A stretch of 64,000 nt of DNA from Ananas comosus. Its lineage: Eukaryota > Streptophyta > Magnoliopsida > Poales > Bromeliaceae. This document shows positions 40,797-56,369 of this stretch, in pieces. The stretch spans positions 5,725,737 to 5,789,736 of the forward strand of contig NC_033637.1 of the NCBI RefSeq assembly GCF_001540865.1. The letters are read 5' to 3'. Below the pieces are notes generated by a model. That model saw nothing but the letters and a program-made list of their open reading frames with translations. It was not told where the DNA came from and searched no databases. The stretch's first letter is position 1; each line of letters begins with the position of its first letter. The translations under genes and the position numbers were made by a program.

Positions 40797-41330
40797 TGAG
40801 GCTACTATGCTTCTGGAAGTACGGAATCCTTTCGTGTTTCCAGGTCTGTTTTCGATGTTCGTGACTTTCGATCGTCAATCGCTTCTATTTAACTTGATCT
40901 AGAGTATTTGAAATACCTAGAAAATGAATTTATATTTTCGAAATTCATTTGCTTGTGATCGAAGGGACTCAAATCAATAATTTTAATGGCTGTAGTGAGC
41001 CGTTTGCAAGTTTAACGGTATAGAAATATCTAAAATTATGTGAAATTTTGATAGAAGATTATTTATACTATAAACAAGGATCAATATCTTTGATCTAAAA
41101 TGTTAATGTCATATTATCACGTTTTGTAGATTTTATTTTCAACTATTATTTTGAGCCCCTTCATTCACTAGGCAAATAATATCGAAAAATGCATAATTAT
41201 TTTTTTGGTACTTCAATACTCTAGATCAATTAAACGGAAGACCCGATCGACGATTTGAAAGTCGCAACATAAAAACGACCTGAAAGCACGGAAGGCTCCG
41301 TATTTCCAGAAGTATAGTAGCTACTTCGGC
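40797..41330. repeat. Foldback element copy 8 (family B)
   Basis: Complete copy: GAGGCTACTATGCTTCTGG on the left and CCAGAAGTATAGTAGC on the right, closely related to copy 6. The left flank is a long (TA)n tract. Confidence 0.75.
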
Positions 41331-41530
41331 TGGAGTCTATGGTGGTGTATCGAGTTTTTCACCGTTTAGATTTAAATTTGATTATTTTTACTCGTTCGAT
41401 TATACTATTTCAACCAACCACTCACTCAACCATAGGGGCCCACATCTCCTAATCACTCTTTCTGATACCAAGATAAAAGTCAATAGCACAATAGCTTGAT
41501 ACTATTGATAGTATTTCAGCATAGTATAAG
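41331..41530. repeat. Short MITE copy
   Basis: Contains CAACCACTCACTCAACC and CCCACATCTCC, the reverse complement of the core of the 25483-25706 copy. The right flank is (TA)n(CA)n. Confidence 0.65.
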
Positions 41531-41531
41531 T

Positions 41532-41573
<42 letters not shown>

Positions 41574-41889
41574 AGTGAAAGACTCACCAATACAGTGGAT
41601 ATAAAAATATTTTAATAATAAATTTTAATTTATATTTTTATGTAATTTTATTATTCTAGTTATAATTAAATAAACTATATAATAATAGTGTAATAATTAA
41701 ATTTATGTATATAAAAATAATTAAAAGTGGTATGCCTATAACGTAAATTTATATAACAACTTATTAGTAATTAAATTATTTTATAAAGATGTGAAAAGAA
41801 TTTGAGAGAATTTATTAAAATAATTTAAATAAATCAATAAATAAAAAATGTAAAATAGCTAGAATAAAGTGGTATGAATTTTTATTACA

Positions 41890-42425
41890 AAATTTTTTTA
41901 AATATTTAAAATAAGATCTGCACTCTTGATCTTACAAAATTCAAATCGGTTGAATTTTTATTATAAAATTCTTTAAAATATTTAAAATAAGATCTACACT
42001 TTTGATCTTAATGCACAAAAAAATAATATCGAAAAAATATGAAGTTTGATTTCTAGATACTTTAATTGGTCTAAATCATATTCAACCGTGTTGGTCGTTG
42101 ATTCGAAGGCTTCATCATCGAAAACAACGCTATAGCAAACAAGCTTTGTTGTTATTGATTTGTTTTCAATAATAAAGCCTCCAAATTGATGATCGGCATA
42201 GTTAAATATGATCTTTACTGCTTGAAATATCTAGAAATTCAATTTCTAATATTTTCGTCATTATTGACCTAATGATTAAAGGGTTGCAAAATTTATAATT
42301 TTAATAGTTGACATGAGGGGTTTGCTCATTTAACGATGTAATAAATTTAAATCAATTGAATTTTCGTTCGAAAATTTTTTAAACTATTTAGAATAAGATC
42401 TGTACTCTTGATCTTAATTACAATA
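41890..42425. repeat. Foldback-related arms in unusual order
   Basis: A right-arm-like segment (41995-42130, ending TTCATCATCGAAAACAACG) is directly followed by a left-arm-like one (42160-42420, from TTTTCAATAATAAAGCC). This is the reverse of the normal left-then-right order, so it may be two broken copies side by side. Confidence 0.45.
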
Positions 42426-42427
42426 AT

Positions 42428-42561
42428 CTTTTTTTTTTTGAGATAGAGATAGGTAGCACGCTACACGCTTCGTATATTTCATTTAGAAATAAACTTAGCT
42501 GGAATTGTGAATAAACTAGGATTCGAACTTGGAACCTCGGGTATCAACCACCAAGCCCTTA
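42428..42561 (-). repeat. SINE copy 3 (minus strand)
   Basis: On the minus strand: GGGCTTGGTGGTTGATACCC, then a strong RNA polymerase III B box in AAGTTCGAATCCTAG, the tail ACGAAGCGTGTAGCGTGCTA and a poly-A end. This is the best-preserved copy and shows that the family is tRNA-derived. Confidence 0.75.
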
Positions 42562-43895
42562 ATTACAAAAATCTTATCATCATTTTTTGAAGAATATCCA
42601 TTTTTAGTCATTCATTTTTATGTCCATTTGATGCACAAGCATACCATATAGAAAAAAAAGTAAAACTTGAAATTAAAATTTAAAATTTAAAATTATTTCA
42701 GATTTCAAATTTCTCTAAAATTTAAAATTTAAAATTTAAATTTTATAATTTTAAATTTATAATTATTCTAGATTTCATATTTTAGATTTTAGTTTCAGAG
42801 TTTAAATTTTAAATCACCTAAAATTTAAAATTTAAAATTCTAAAATTTAAAATTTTGAAATTATAAACTTTTAAATTGGAGGTTTAAAATTTAAAATTTA
42901 AAATTTAAAATTTAATATATAAATTTATAATTTATAACTTTAAATTTAAAAGTTAACTCTGAAATTATAAATTGCAAACTTAAATTTTAAAATTTAAATT
43001 TAAATTTACATTCAATAAGTTTTAGTTGCTTCTCATTTCATGCCTCTAAAATCGCAAAACTAATTCTATGAATCAGATTTTTAAATATTGAAGGAAAAAG
43101 TCACTTTTGGCCCTAAAATCACTTTCTAGGATTTAGGTGAAACGCCTCTGAAGGCCTTGTTTGATAGTTGGAATAATATATATCTAACGAGAACTTATTT
43201 GGAATGAAGATTTTTTTGTGTGATTTTACGTCTTATAAGATAATTTATCTTTTTCCAAAAAATAATTTGAAGGCTTGATATTTATTCTATTCTGTATCTC
43301 TGAAAATACTTTTACCAAATATGTGTTTGCTTTTTAATCACACTTTTCAGTTGCCATATATATTATATATTTTTGAGTAAATCGAAGGCGTATACCCAAA
43401 TAAAATGTCCATGTATCCAACAGGGGGCTAAAAGGAAGCAAAATATAAATGTTTTAATTTAATTGAGGCCAAACATAAAAACTGAGTACCTCATATGGAA
43501 ATGTCGCTTTTGACCACCCATTTGGGAACACTTCCAAAAATAACTCAGCTATTTATCACTCTCCATTTTTCAAAAAATTAAATTAAAAATACTTGTGTAA
43601 TGAAAAACTTTGTTATTTCTTTGTAAAGGATTCAATGCCCCTCAATTCGTACTCTGTCACAGGTTGGCACATCCTAAGAAAATTTAGTAATTTCGATATT
43701 GAAAGGAATGAATGACTATGTTACTTTTTTTAACATGTACGATGTATCCAATGGGACTTACTTTGGAATCTAAGCAAGCGACACCTTGATTTGTAGAATC
43801 CATTAAATGATTTGTGGAGTCCATAAATAAGATCCCCTACTTAGGAATGTTTCACACACACATTTTTTTTGCGTCATCGTACTCTACAAGTTGCG
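42562..43895. other. AT-rich spacer upstream of GASA gene
   Basis: 42660-43020 is a tract of AAATTTAAAATTTAAAATT words with no coding value. No gene seen; no clear TATA box was chosen for the GASA gene. Confidence 0.5.
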
Positions 43896-45378
43896 ATGGG
43901 GACGAAAATGGTGGCTCGATTTTTCTTTCTCCTCCTACTTGCCTTTGCTTTGCTGGTACTTTCTCTCTCTCTTAAATATAAAATATTTAGACATCGTTCT
44001 TTATCTGCTTAAAATTTTAAAGAATAACCATTATTTCGTATTTTTAATATAGTATCAAAATAGAAGGTCTCGAGTTCGAGTTTATGCCAAGCTCGTAGCG
44101 TTATTAATTTTCTTTCATTTGATTTAGTAAAAATATGGGCCTAGTAAAAAATTTCGAGTTCCAGCGTTTGGAGGGGTGTTAAATATAAATATTTAAACAT
44201 CGTTTTCTACCGGTTTAAGTGAATGCACGATACTAGAGAGGACTTTATTTGGTGGCGAAAATTTTGAGCTTGAATTAGAATTATTGACTCTAATTAGCTC
44301 CATTCCGAGCTGCAGAGATTCATTCTGAGAGATGTTTCATTTTGATCTCTATATCACCGTTTTCTATTACTTCGACGTACTTAGTCGATTGATTTTATTT
44401 GCGCATCCCACTCTTCGAAAGTCTACTGTAGTCACACAAAGAAGCAGCTCTAATTTGAGTTTGCACATTCCAGACACAGAAGCTTGTTTAATTTTCCATC
44501 AATCAGGAGCTTACATTTATTTGTCAGAAGCAGTCTCTGCTTCTCAAATTAGACGAGTAGTTCCAGAGATGAACAGAGATAGAAGCCCCAAGATCAGCAA
44601 GCCGAATCGAAATTCGCTTGTTTTCTACTACAATAAACACATTAAAACATAACATTAAATAAAGAAATTGCAAATTTTTCTCATAAAAATTTGTTCATTG
44701 AGACAAATAATAGAAGAAAAGCTTACAACACATGGTGTTCCTTTGCAGGCGGAGATCATTGGCGGCGCAAACGCCTCGCATTATCTACCAGTAAGTTTGC
44801 AACACATATAAGTGAAATATTTCGTCGGTCGCATCAATAACCAACTGTAAATTTCTCATGATGTTTACTCTAATCTGAACTCCTTTTCCTGCTGAACATT
44901 ACAGACAGGCGGAGAAGGCTCAGTTCCTCCAGAAGGTAAACAAAAAAGTGTTTCCACCTTCAACTTCATCATAATATAAGATTAAAATATGTCAGTGTCC
45001 AAAATAATCACAGGAAAAAAAACATTGACAGATGCTTCCCTCATGTGCTTGAATTCACCTAAAATAAGCAAGGGATAACAAAGAAGTGAGCCAATATAGT
45101 GTTAAAGCAAACTCGAACTACAATAAACTAAAACATGTACCTTTGTTCGGTTCTTCTTTTTACCACTTTAAAAAAAAAAAAATAATAAAAAAATAGAATG
45201 CCCGGTGAAGTGCGAGTACAGATGCTCCGCGACGTCCCACAAGAAGCCGTGCTTGTTCTTCTGCAACGAGTGCTGCCAGAAGTGCCACTGCGTCCCGTCG
45301 GGAACATATGGGCACAAGGAGGAGTGCCCTTGCTACAACAACTGGAAGACGAAGGAGGGCAAGCCAAAGTGCCCCTGA
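43896..45378 (+). CDS. GASA/snakin family cysteine-rich peptide
   Basis: GASA (snakin) peptides are small secreted proteins regulated by gibberellin and other hormones; several affect growth or act against microbes. Four exons: 43896-43955, 44749-44790, 44905-44935 and 45197-45378, 104 residues. Residues 1-28 form the signal peptide (MVARFFFLLLLAFALL...). A short linker follows, then the GASA domain from C46 to C103 with all twelve cysteines in the family order: CPVKCEYRC, KKPCLFFCNECCQKCHC, VPSGTYGHKEECPCYNNW and a final KCP. Exon 4 begins just after an A-rich tract ending AATAG. No defects are visible. The domain is complete, but which hormone controls it cannot be read from the sequence. 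Confidence 0.96.
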
Positions 45379-45606
45379 AAACATTCCGCTTGTTCTAAAA
45401 TTGTAACTTATTTGGTTACGTCATTCGTGGAAAACAGGAAAGAAACAAAGAGAATAACAATTGAAACGAATACTAAGACTCCTGCTTCATTATACTAAAA
45501 AACGATCTCCGTAGTTCTTTACAGTTGAGATGAGCCTATCTTTTTCGTCTAGCACTCTCGATTAATGAAAACAAAATGAAAGAGGAGAAAAAAATGGAGC
45601 TCAAAG

Positions 45607-48803
<3,197 letters not shown>

Positions 48804-48808
48804 TCCTA

Positions 48809-49346
48809 TCACGGACTAAGTATTTTTGTTCGTAAAGTCCGTACAGCACCCATCTTTCTACTCGAAGATGGAGAGGCCTATCTCCCTATTATTACACTGT
48901 ACCTTCGCATCCTACGACTAAATATGCAAGAAGGAGAGAAGAGAGAAAGAGGCAAAAGTCTTCAAAAACCTAAATACTCTACTGCTTAAAAAAAAAGGAT
49001 TATAATACACAACTCCTCTTGTATTTAGTCATATATAGCTATCCCCACAATTTATAGGCCTAAAATATATTGAATCTAGCTCATTCTAACTTACTGCTAA
49101 GCATACATTAACTCACCCACTATCACATAGTAAAGAGCCTTCATGAATGTTTCATGAATGTAAAGTGACAATAAGGGTTGCTCATGACCCTTGGAATTTT
49201 GCTGGCGATTTTGGAGCCATTAAGTCTAGCAGTCATATTTGACTCCCACAATGGTTGTTGGTTTTAGGCCTCCTTGACAGCCCGCTCAGTTAGCGAAGTT
49301 GGGCTAGGGACTCAGGCTGCACGGTAATTTTGCTAAGTCCCTGACA
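48809..49346 (-). repeat. 3' LTR (left)
   Basis: 538 bp, lacking the initial TG dinucleotide but ending in TGACA, next to the polypurine tract. Confidence 0.85.
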
Positions 49347-49703
49347 TTCTCCCCCACCTAACATGCAGGCGCTCTCGTCGGGCACCAAGTCGATCCTTGT
49401 TTGCATTGAATTGCTCGCAGTTCACCGTGCCTTCACGCCTGCGCAGCCTTGAGCCTTGCTATCGCAGTCCACCCTTGCTTTCGCACCAGCTCCTAGTACT
49501 TTGTCCCTCTGAGCATGAACACCAGCTAGCTCACTATGCGGAGAAGTTTGTTATTGAGCCCAAATAGTTGAGTGTGCTTGTCCTCCGTGACACGCACGCA
49601 CACGCCACCAAGCTGCGGGATGCTCCTTGGTCCCCTCGGGCTCTTTGGCTTTGTACTTGATAGAGCAACACACCCCTTGCTTGGGTAGTTGCTCCAGCAT
49701 CAA

Positions 49704-51272
49704 TTAAGACTTGACAGTCTCGCTTTTGCTCGGGTCCTCCTCCTCGAGGTCCTCAGCTTTCATGCATTTCACTTTCTCGCAAAGCTGCAGGGCTGTAAGA
49801 GTTTGGTTCTTCATCGGCTCGCCTCGACACATCGAAACCATACAGGGGGCTAACTCGTCCATCAAACTCAACACCCACATATGAGGCATAGACACTACAT
49901 TCGACGAGGCTAAGAAGTCCATCCCTAGAATTACTCCAAAGTCGTCGAGCGGCTCGACAATAAGATTCGTCATGCCCCTCCATGAACCAATGGCTATCTT
50001 CACGTCCAGCGCTCGCGTGGCCCTCCCATTGAGGGTCATATCAATGAACATCAGTTCCCTCCTGCATAGCTTCTCATTACTTGGCTGCCCACAAACTGCA
50101 TTGACGAGCCTTAACGTGCCCATCCTTGGCAATTCCGCCTTGTCCTTGCCCTTCTCGGCTTGGACAGCAGCCACTTGCTTTCCCTTTACTTTGTTCTGGT
50201 TTGGGTGGTCCTGCGCCCAATGGTTCTCGCCGCACACATAGCACATGATCTTTACATGCCACGGAGCAAGATTCCTCTTATGCCCATTCGCGTCCACTGG
50301 AGTGGTGCTCTCCACGCTTTTGGTGGTTTACCATAATCGCCCTCGGTCCGCGCATACTTGAGCAATTTCTCTGCCAAAGCTATCGCGTAGTATAGATCCT
50401 TGATACTTGGCCCCACAAGCTCTTTGTTCGCCTGTGGTTAAAGTCCATCGAGGAAGAAAAATAACTGTTCCTCATCGGCCATGTCGGTGATCGTCAACAT
50501 TAGCTTGGAGTATTCCTGGACATACTCCTTTAGTGTTCCCAAATATTTGAGCCATTGATGTTGCCTCAGCGCAAAATATTCGACGTGCTCAGGGTAGAAC
50601 TACACCTTAAACTCACGCACAAAGTCCTCCCACGTTTTCAGTTGTCATTGGCCCTCCTTGGCCTCTACCGATTGCCGATGCCACTACAGCATAGTGTCAT
50701 TGATGAGGTATATGGATACGATCTGGACCTTCTCCTGCTTATCATATAGCCATAGCGCCTTGATGTAGCGCTCCATCTGCCACAAGAAGTTTCGACCTCC
50801 TTCTCATCGCGCATTTCTTTGAAGTGTTGAGGTTTAGGGACATGTACCTTTGAAGCACACTCCTTTTGTGGTTCAGGATCACGCGCCACCGCACTTTCAA
50901 GGATTGTCACCCGCAACTTGAGGTCCTCAACTTTGTTGTTCCGAGCAACAAAGTTCTCAACCAGCACTCTTTGCTCGTCCTCTCGTCGGGCGAAGTCACT
51001 ATGAAGATGCTCGATCTATTGACGGAAAGTCGCTATGGCAGCGGCAAAGCTATCCTCCATTGCCCGTTGCTCTTTCTCCATCACTACCACATGCTAGGAT
51101 AAGAGAGAGCGATGCTCTTATATTCTCGCAACAGTATCTTCCAAGGAGCCCATGTGGTCCTTAAGCGAAGCGAACTCCCTCGCATAGGTCCGCGGCTCCT
51201 TACTCTTGCTACCTTGGACTGCCTCGGAGGTTCAGCTGTAATGTCAATGATTGCAGCATCTGATGACAACAT
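49704..51272 (-). pseudogene. Degenerate gag-protease of the LTR element
   Basis: Reading on the minus strand, several frames follow each other: a coiled-coil-like N-terminus, VPKPQHFKEMRDEKEVE and later FVREFKVQFYPEHVEYF-like capsid motifs, a zinc-knuckle-like CYVCGENHWAQDHP (CX2CX3HX4H, an unusual spacing) and then protease-like sequence (ELMFIDMTLNGRATRALD, ...IVEPLDDFGVILGMDF). The stretch that should hold the catalytic DTGA motif is gone: RATRALD runs straight into VKIAIGSWRG. The frame ends at 49704. Frame changes and the missing core make it non-functional. Confidence 0.82.
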
Positions 51273-51306
51273 GGTTCATCCTCCTCGAACCAGGTCTGAT
51301 ACTAAC

Positions 51307-51881
51307 TGTCACGGACTAAGCATTTTTGCTCGCAAAGCTCATGCGGCGCCCACCTTTCTACTTGAAGATGAATAAGCCTAGCTCTCTATTGTTAGCTTGG
51401 ACCTCCACGTCTTGCAACTAAGTATGTAAAAATGAGAGAAGAGATAGAGGCAGAGGTTTCTAAAAAATTAAGTACTCCACTACTTAAAAAAAAAGGATTA
51501 CAATACACAACTTCTCTTGTGAATAGGATTACAACACACAACTTCTCTTGTGTTTGGCCATAGCCATCTCCATAATTTATGGGCCTAAAATATATTGAAT
51601 CTAGCTCACACTCACCACTAAGTATACATTAACTCACACACTATTATATAGTAAAGAGCCCTTATGAATGCCTCATGAATGAATGCAAAGTGATCCCAAG
51701 GGTTGTCCATAACCTTTGGGTTTTCACCTGCGGTTTTGGAGCCATTTTGTCTAGCAGTTAATTATATGACTCTTTGACTCCCACAATCGCTGCTGATTTT
51801 GGGCCTCCTTGACAGCCTGCTCAGCTAGTGAAGTTGGGCCACGGACTTAGGCTACATGGCAATTTTGCTAAGTTCTAGACA
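51307..51881 (-). repeat. 5' LTR (right)
   Basis: 575 bp, begins TGTCACGG and ends AGACA in plus-strand reading. It holds a tandem repeat of the AGGATTACAAYACACAACTT block near 51495-51555 that the other LTR lacks. Confidence 0.85.
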
Positions 51882-51886
51882 TCCTA

Positions 51887-54639
51887 CTCTTATCAGTTCC
51901 GAATAGGACGGTAAGTGGGATAAAAAATTAAGGGAAAAAATAATCAACTCCGAATCCGCCTTGATCTGATAAAAAAATGAAACGGGAGAAGACGGACCCT
52001 TCCTTCATTTTATCCAAATCCGCAAAAAATTCGTCAAACACCAGCCCCCGTCCTGACTCGCTACAAATGAAATGATAAGTGGAGACAAAAAATAAAATAA
52101 AAACTAATCCGCCCTAAATCTACTATGACCTGCTACGAAAATAGGGTTTTGAGGTGGGGAACCCTCCCACCCCCTATTCTACCCTATTTTCATTCCTAAG
52201 GATGTCAATGGATATAGATACCTACCATTATAGTTGAACATCAAACCGTTTAAAACGACATTAACTAAAGCTAAATATAATATATTGAATTTAGTGTAGT
52301 GCACCAAACTTTGACCAAATTGGCAAAGTGAGAATTAAAGCCATGCTAAACATGATTAGAAATGGTACATGAAAAGTTAGGCTTAGCTAGATAAGAGTTA
52401 GGGCCAAATCGGATCGAATTAGGGCTTTTGAATGAGTGGAAATCAATTTTCTAGACCTTTCGTATGCCTAAAAAATATTTTCGGGTGCCCAAAAAATATT
52501 TTTGAGCGCCTAAAAACTTTCGAATTGTCCAGTCATCAATTTAAACGGACTTTACTCGAGAGTAAGGGTACACGGATTGCTAAATATTTAGGAGTTCGGA
52601 TTTTCGTTCTAGCATTTGAAATCTTTCGGATTGTCTAGCGGGTGACTGGTTTCACTACCGGATGCTCTACCCGAGAAGAGGGGTCGCTTGGAACGTCAAA
52701 TATTCAGCCCTTTAGTTTGCCCTATGAGCGTCTGAAATAACTATCGAATGATTGGGTGGGCACTTGAGTCAATTTTCGGATATTCAACCCAAGAGCCTTG
52801 GAGCGGAGCTGCTTGAGACTTTTGGGCGCCCAAAAGATTGGTAGACGCTTGAAACCTGGCGCTGAGGCAGCAGCAATTTCAAATAAAACTTGACAAGTTG
52901 GAGGGTTTAAGTATAAATATAGTACTCTTGTATGTACCCTTTCACAGTTACATCCTAATCTCTTTATTTTCCTTTCTCTCTACTTTCTCTTTCTAAAAGA
53001 GAAAAGAAACTCTAGCTCTCTCTATTTTGACCCTTTAAGCTCCATCTGCAACAAGTTTGGAGGAGGGCAAGAGCATTTGGAAGGAGCTTTAGGAGGGAGA
53101 AGGCAAGCTTCTCAAGCTTCATTTCCCTAGTTGGGAGAAGTAGAGGTGAGTTAGAAATTCAAAGTTAAAATTTAGGGTTATTTTTAAATGCGAGTTTTGA
53201 ATATTCTAACATGGTTAGAACTTCACTTTTAGGCTTGTTTAAGAGCTTTGAGAGCTCAAAAAATATTTTCAAGAGGATTTTAATAAGCTAAGATGGCAAA
53301 TATCATCAAAATGGGTTTGATTTTTCTTTAATTTGTTTAAAAAACTTCCATTTGCATGATAGCTTAAACTTCATGCTTTATTGAGTAAGAGTGGGCTAAA
53401 TCTTTTGATGTACTTGTGTGAAGCAAGGGTTGAAAATTTTATAATAGTGAGCCCTATCTTTTCTTTCTTGTGCTCCTCCACCAAAAGATTGATTTTAGGA
53501 GTTTGGGTGCTTTGTTCTCAATCTCTTTGAGCTACATTGTTGAGAAAAATTTTCAAGTTCTAGGTGAGTTGTTTGATTTTTTAGTTTCTAGAAGATTCTT
53601 GTTGTTTCTTAGGTATTTCCTTAATCTTGAGCTTTAACTAAGCTTTAAAGATGTTTTCTTGATTTCGAAGAAGGTGCTTGAAATTCTAAAATTTTCAAAG
53701 CTATTTTTGTGTAAGTTTACAAACGGTCGATCATTCATGCTTGTTTGAGGATATTTTGGCCTTCTATTAGCTTTTAAGAGATCAATTGAAATTTTCTTGG
53801 TCAATTTTATAGAAACACATTGATTTTGGTTTGGACTTTCCGTCCTTGGATTTCATTAAGGGCTCTTGTTTTCTTGTTCTTCTTTTATCTTGCTTTAGAG
53901 CATTCCCATTATCTCGATGAGTTTGTAGATGTGCAGCCTGGGTTCCTGGTTCCGGAACTAGCCAATGCAATAATGTGCAAGACCGGCATTAGCTTTCTAG
54001 AACCTGGCGATAGCTTCCGAAACTTGGAGCTGGTTCTGGAACCTCAACAGTAACTTGTAGAACCTTAACCTCTAGGAACTCCAAATTTTGAGTTTTTACA
54101 GATCTTTGGTCAAGATCATGCCGTAATCTTATGTATGACCTGTTTACACTCTTCTTAGGTCTGGGTGAAGATCGAGGACCCGTGAATGCATCGTAGTAGC
54201 GAATTAGTATTTTGAGATGGGTACACACTCCGAAGTGTGCTTAGCATTACCCCGGTTTGCCTGAACTTATCTATTCCCAATACTTCCTCTAGATAACAAG
54301 CTTTTGACCTGCCCCTAATTGTACTTTGGATGTCACATAGGTTTTATTAACAGTTGCTGCTCATTGAAGCCTTCACACTTCAGCATGTTTCTATTCTTTC
54401 GCCGAAGTTGCCTATTAGGACAACTCTTCTTTGAGGTGTCACATACTCTTTTTTGCATACTTTGTCGTCAAAAGTATGCGTCAATCACCTCTCAAATTAG
54501 AGCTGCAACAGTCACAGCCCGACGTAGAAACTCAACTAGGCACGTAACAAACCATCGGCATGCACAAAGTTTCTCCTATAATTGCAAGGCAAAATCGAAA
54601 GCAACTTACTTATTTATAGTAAAATATTGACATAACAAT
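51887..54639. repeat. Repeat-derived sequence, LTR-like
   Basis: 51887-52193 ends in TATTTTCATTCCTA and may be the right half of a TIR element whose left tip TAGGAATGCGG lies at 48772 and into which the LTR element jumped. 52320-54330 reads like a long Ty3-type LTR: a TATA-like TATAAATATAG at 52913-52923, a CT-rich leader and an ending near TGTCACA. No precise borders or target duplication were found. The plus frame 52432-52638 gives no recognisable protein. Confidence 0.35.
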
Positions 54640-54647
54640 ATTACAAT

Positions 54648-56361
54648 TAGGGATGTAAATTTATATGGATACCCGAATTTTATCCGAATCCAAATCCGAA
54701 CGGAGCGGATTTTATCCTATGTAAATGGATATGGATATCAAAAATAAAAACCCGACGGATATGGATTTGGATATGGATATTGACTGTACTCGACCCGAAC
54801 CCGACCCGAATCCGAACCCGAACCCGAATCCGAACCCAAGCCCGAACCTGAACAAATTTAATATGATATAATATATAAAAAAAAAAATTCAAGCCTTTAA
54901 ATTTAAATCTAAAGGCCAAAAAAAAAAAAACCTACACTTTTATAATCTAAACCAAAATACATATATATTAATATAATTTTTATATATATTATATTTATAT
55001 ATATAAATATATAATTATATTTATATATATAAATATATAATTATATTTGTATATAAATAAATAATATAGATAATATAGATTATTATTTTTAAAATTTTTA
55101 GCCCAACTTAAAAATGAAGCCCAACTTTTTTATAAATAGGCCCACCTATATTTAAAAATTTCAACCGTTGGATCAAAATCTAACGGCTAATATTCCATCA
55201 ACATTTAACTTTAGTATTTCACCTCTTTCTAACCCTAATTCCTTTCCTTTTTCCAAAAGACTCTTGCTTTCTCTCTTGCGCCGGCGACTACACCTGAAGA
55301 GGCGAAGAACCCCCCTGGCAGCGACGCCCCCCCTGGCATCTCTCTTGCGCCGGCGACTACACCCGAAGAGGCAAAGAACCCTCCTGGCAGCAGCGCCCCC
55401 CTGGCAGCGGCGCACGCAGCGCTTTTCCAACGTCGCCATTCGCACACGCCCGGCAGCGGCTTTCAGCAGGTTCGTTCTTCGTCTTCCATTGATCTTCATC
55501 TTTTTTTTTTTTTCTTTTTTTCTAATGGATTTTTTGAGCAAAATGTGAGGATTGTTCGCATAGTATCTATCGAATGTCACAACTCTTGGTCTTAGTATAA
55601 CTCATGAGTGGAGTACTTCAGCTGTGTATGATGATCGATGATGATTTAGACGCCATCCTTAGTGTTTCATTGCGGGATCAGTTGTTTCAGAATTGTGAAT
55701 TTAAATCTAGCATGTGGACTATTTGAACTACCTCAAGATGTTATTGTGTATCAGCTGATCGTTTTTGTAGCCGTTGTTTGTTCTTAGCAGCTTGCAATTT
55801 TCTACTACAATTTGTTGAGTGACTTGAAATATTGAGATGATAATATCTAGATGCATGGACTTGGTTAATGTCATAGTGGAAGATTGTTTTAAATCTTAAT
55901 ATCATATTATGTTGTGTTCTATTTAGAAGTTGTGCATTTATATTAAACATATGAAAATTGTATTGTTGTTTTTAAGTATTTGAGTTTGTATTTTTCATAT
56001 TTTGCTATCGCTATTATATGGCATAAATGTTTAATATTGTATTTGAATATGTATTTTGAATGGCATGAATGTTTAGTATTTGAATATATAGTTTGAAATT
56101 TTAGTTTTTTTGTATAATATGTTTCGAAATTGGTAAATATTATTTTCGGGTTCGGATTTTCGGGTTTAGAATCGGGTTCGGGTTTTCGGGTTTTTGGTCA
56201 GGTTCGGGTTTCGGGTTTTTGCTCGGGTTCGGGTTTGGATGTGGATTTTTAAAATCCATCCGGTTCGGGTTCGGGTTTCGGTTCGGGTTTCAGATTTGGT
56301 AGTTAGGTTCACGTTCGGATTTTTAAAAACCCGCCCCGAATCCGACCCGTTGACATCCCTA
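54648..56361. mobile_element. hAT-like non-autonomous element
   Basis: Flanking 8-bp repeats ATTACAAT (54640-54647) and ATTATAAT (56362-56369) agree at seven positions. The ends are inverted repeats (TAGGGATGTAAATTTATATG against TAGGGATGTCAACGGGTCGG) and are followed by arrays of CCGAACCCGAA words pointing inward. The interior has a short GC-rich block (55255-55460) with a tandem duplication of a CTTGCGCCGGCGACTACAC unit; no transposase is readable. It looks like an internally deleted relative of an autonomous hAT whose 5' leader remains. Confidence 0.82.
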
Positions 56362-56369
56362 ATTATAAT

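Larger units (their letters stand above)
48809..51881 (-). mobile_element. Gag-only Ty3-type LTR retrotransposon (TR-GAG-like)
   Basis: Terminal repeats at 48809-49346 and 51307-51881 are clearly alike and begin (TG)TCACGG and end TGACA/AGACA. The 5-bp target duplication TCCTA is at 48804-48808 and 51882-51886. The element runs on the minus strand: the primer binding site next to the right LTR (AGTATCAGACC) resembles initiator-tRNA-Met sites, and a polypurine tract GTGGGGGAGAA abuts the left LTR. Between them is a broken gag with Ty3-type motifs and a truncated protease, but no reverse transcriptase or integrase, so it depends on another element. The left LTR appears to have lost its first TG, and the right LTR carries a 31-bp internal duplication. 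The LTRs are visibly diverged. Confidence 0.92.

Noticed and set aside
54319..54630. Plus-strand frame of 103 codons before the hAT-like element
   Set aside because: No recognised motif; composition fits random open sequence in repeat-derived DNA.
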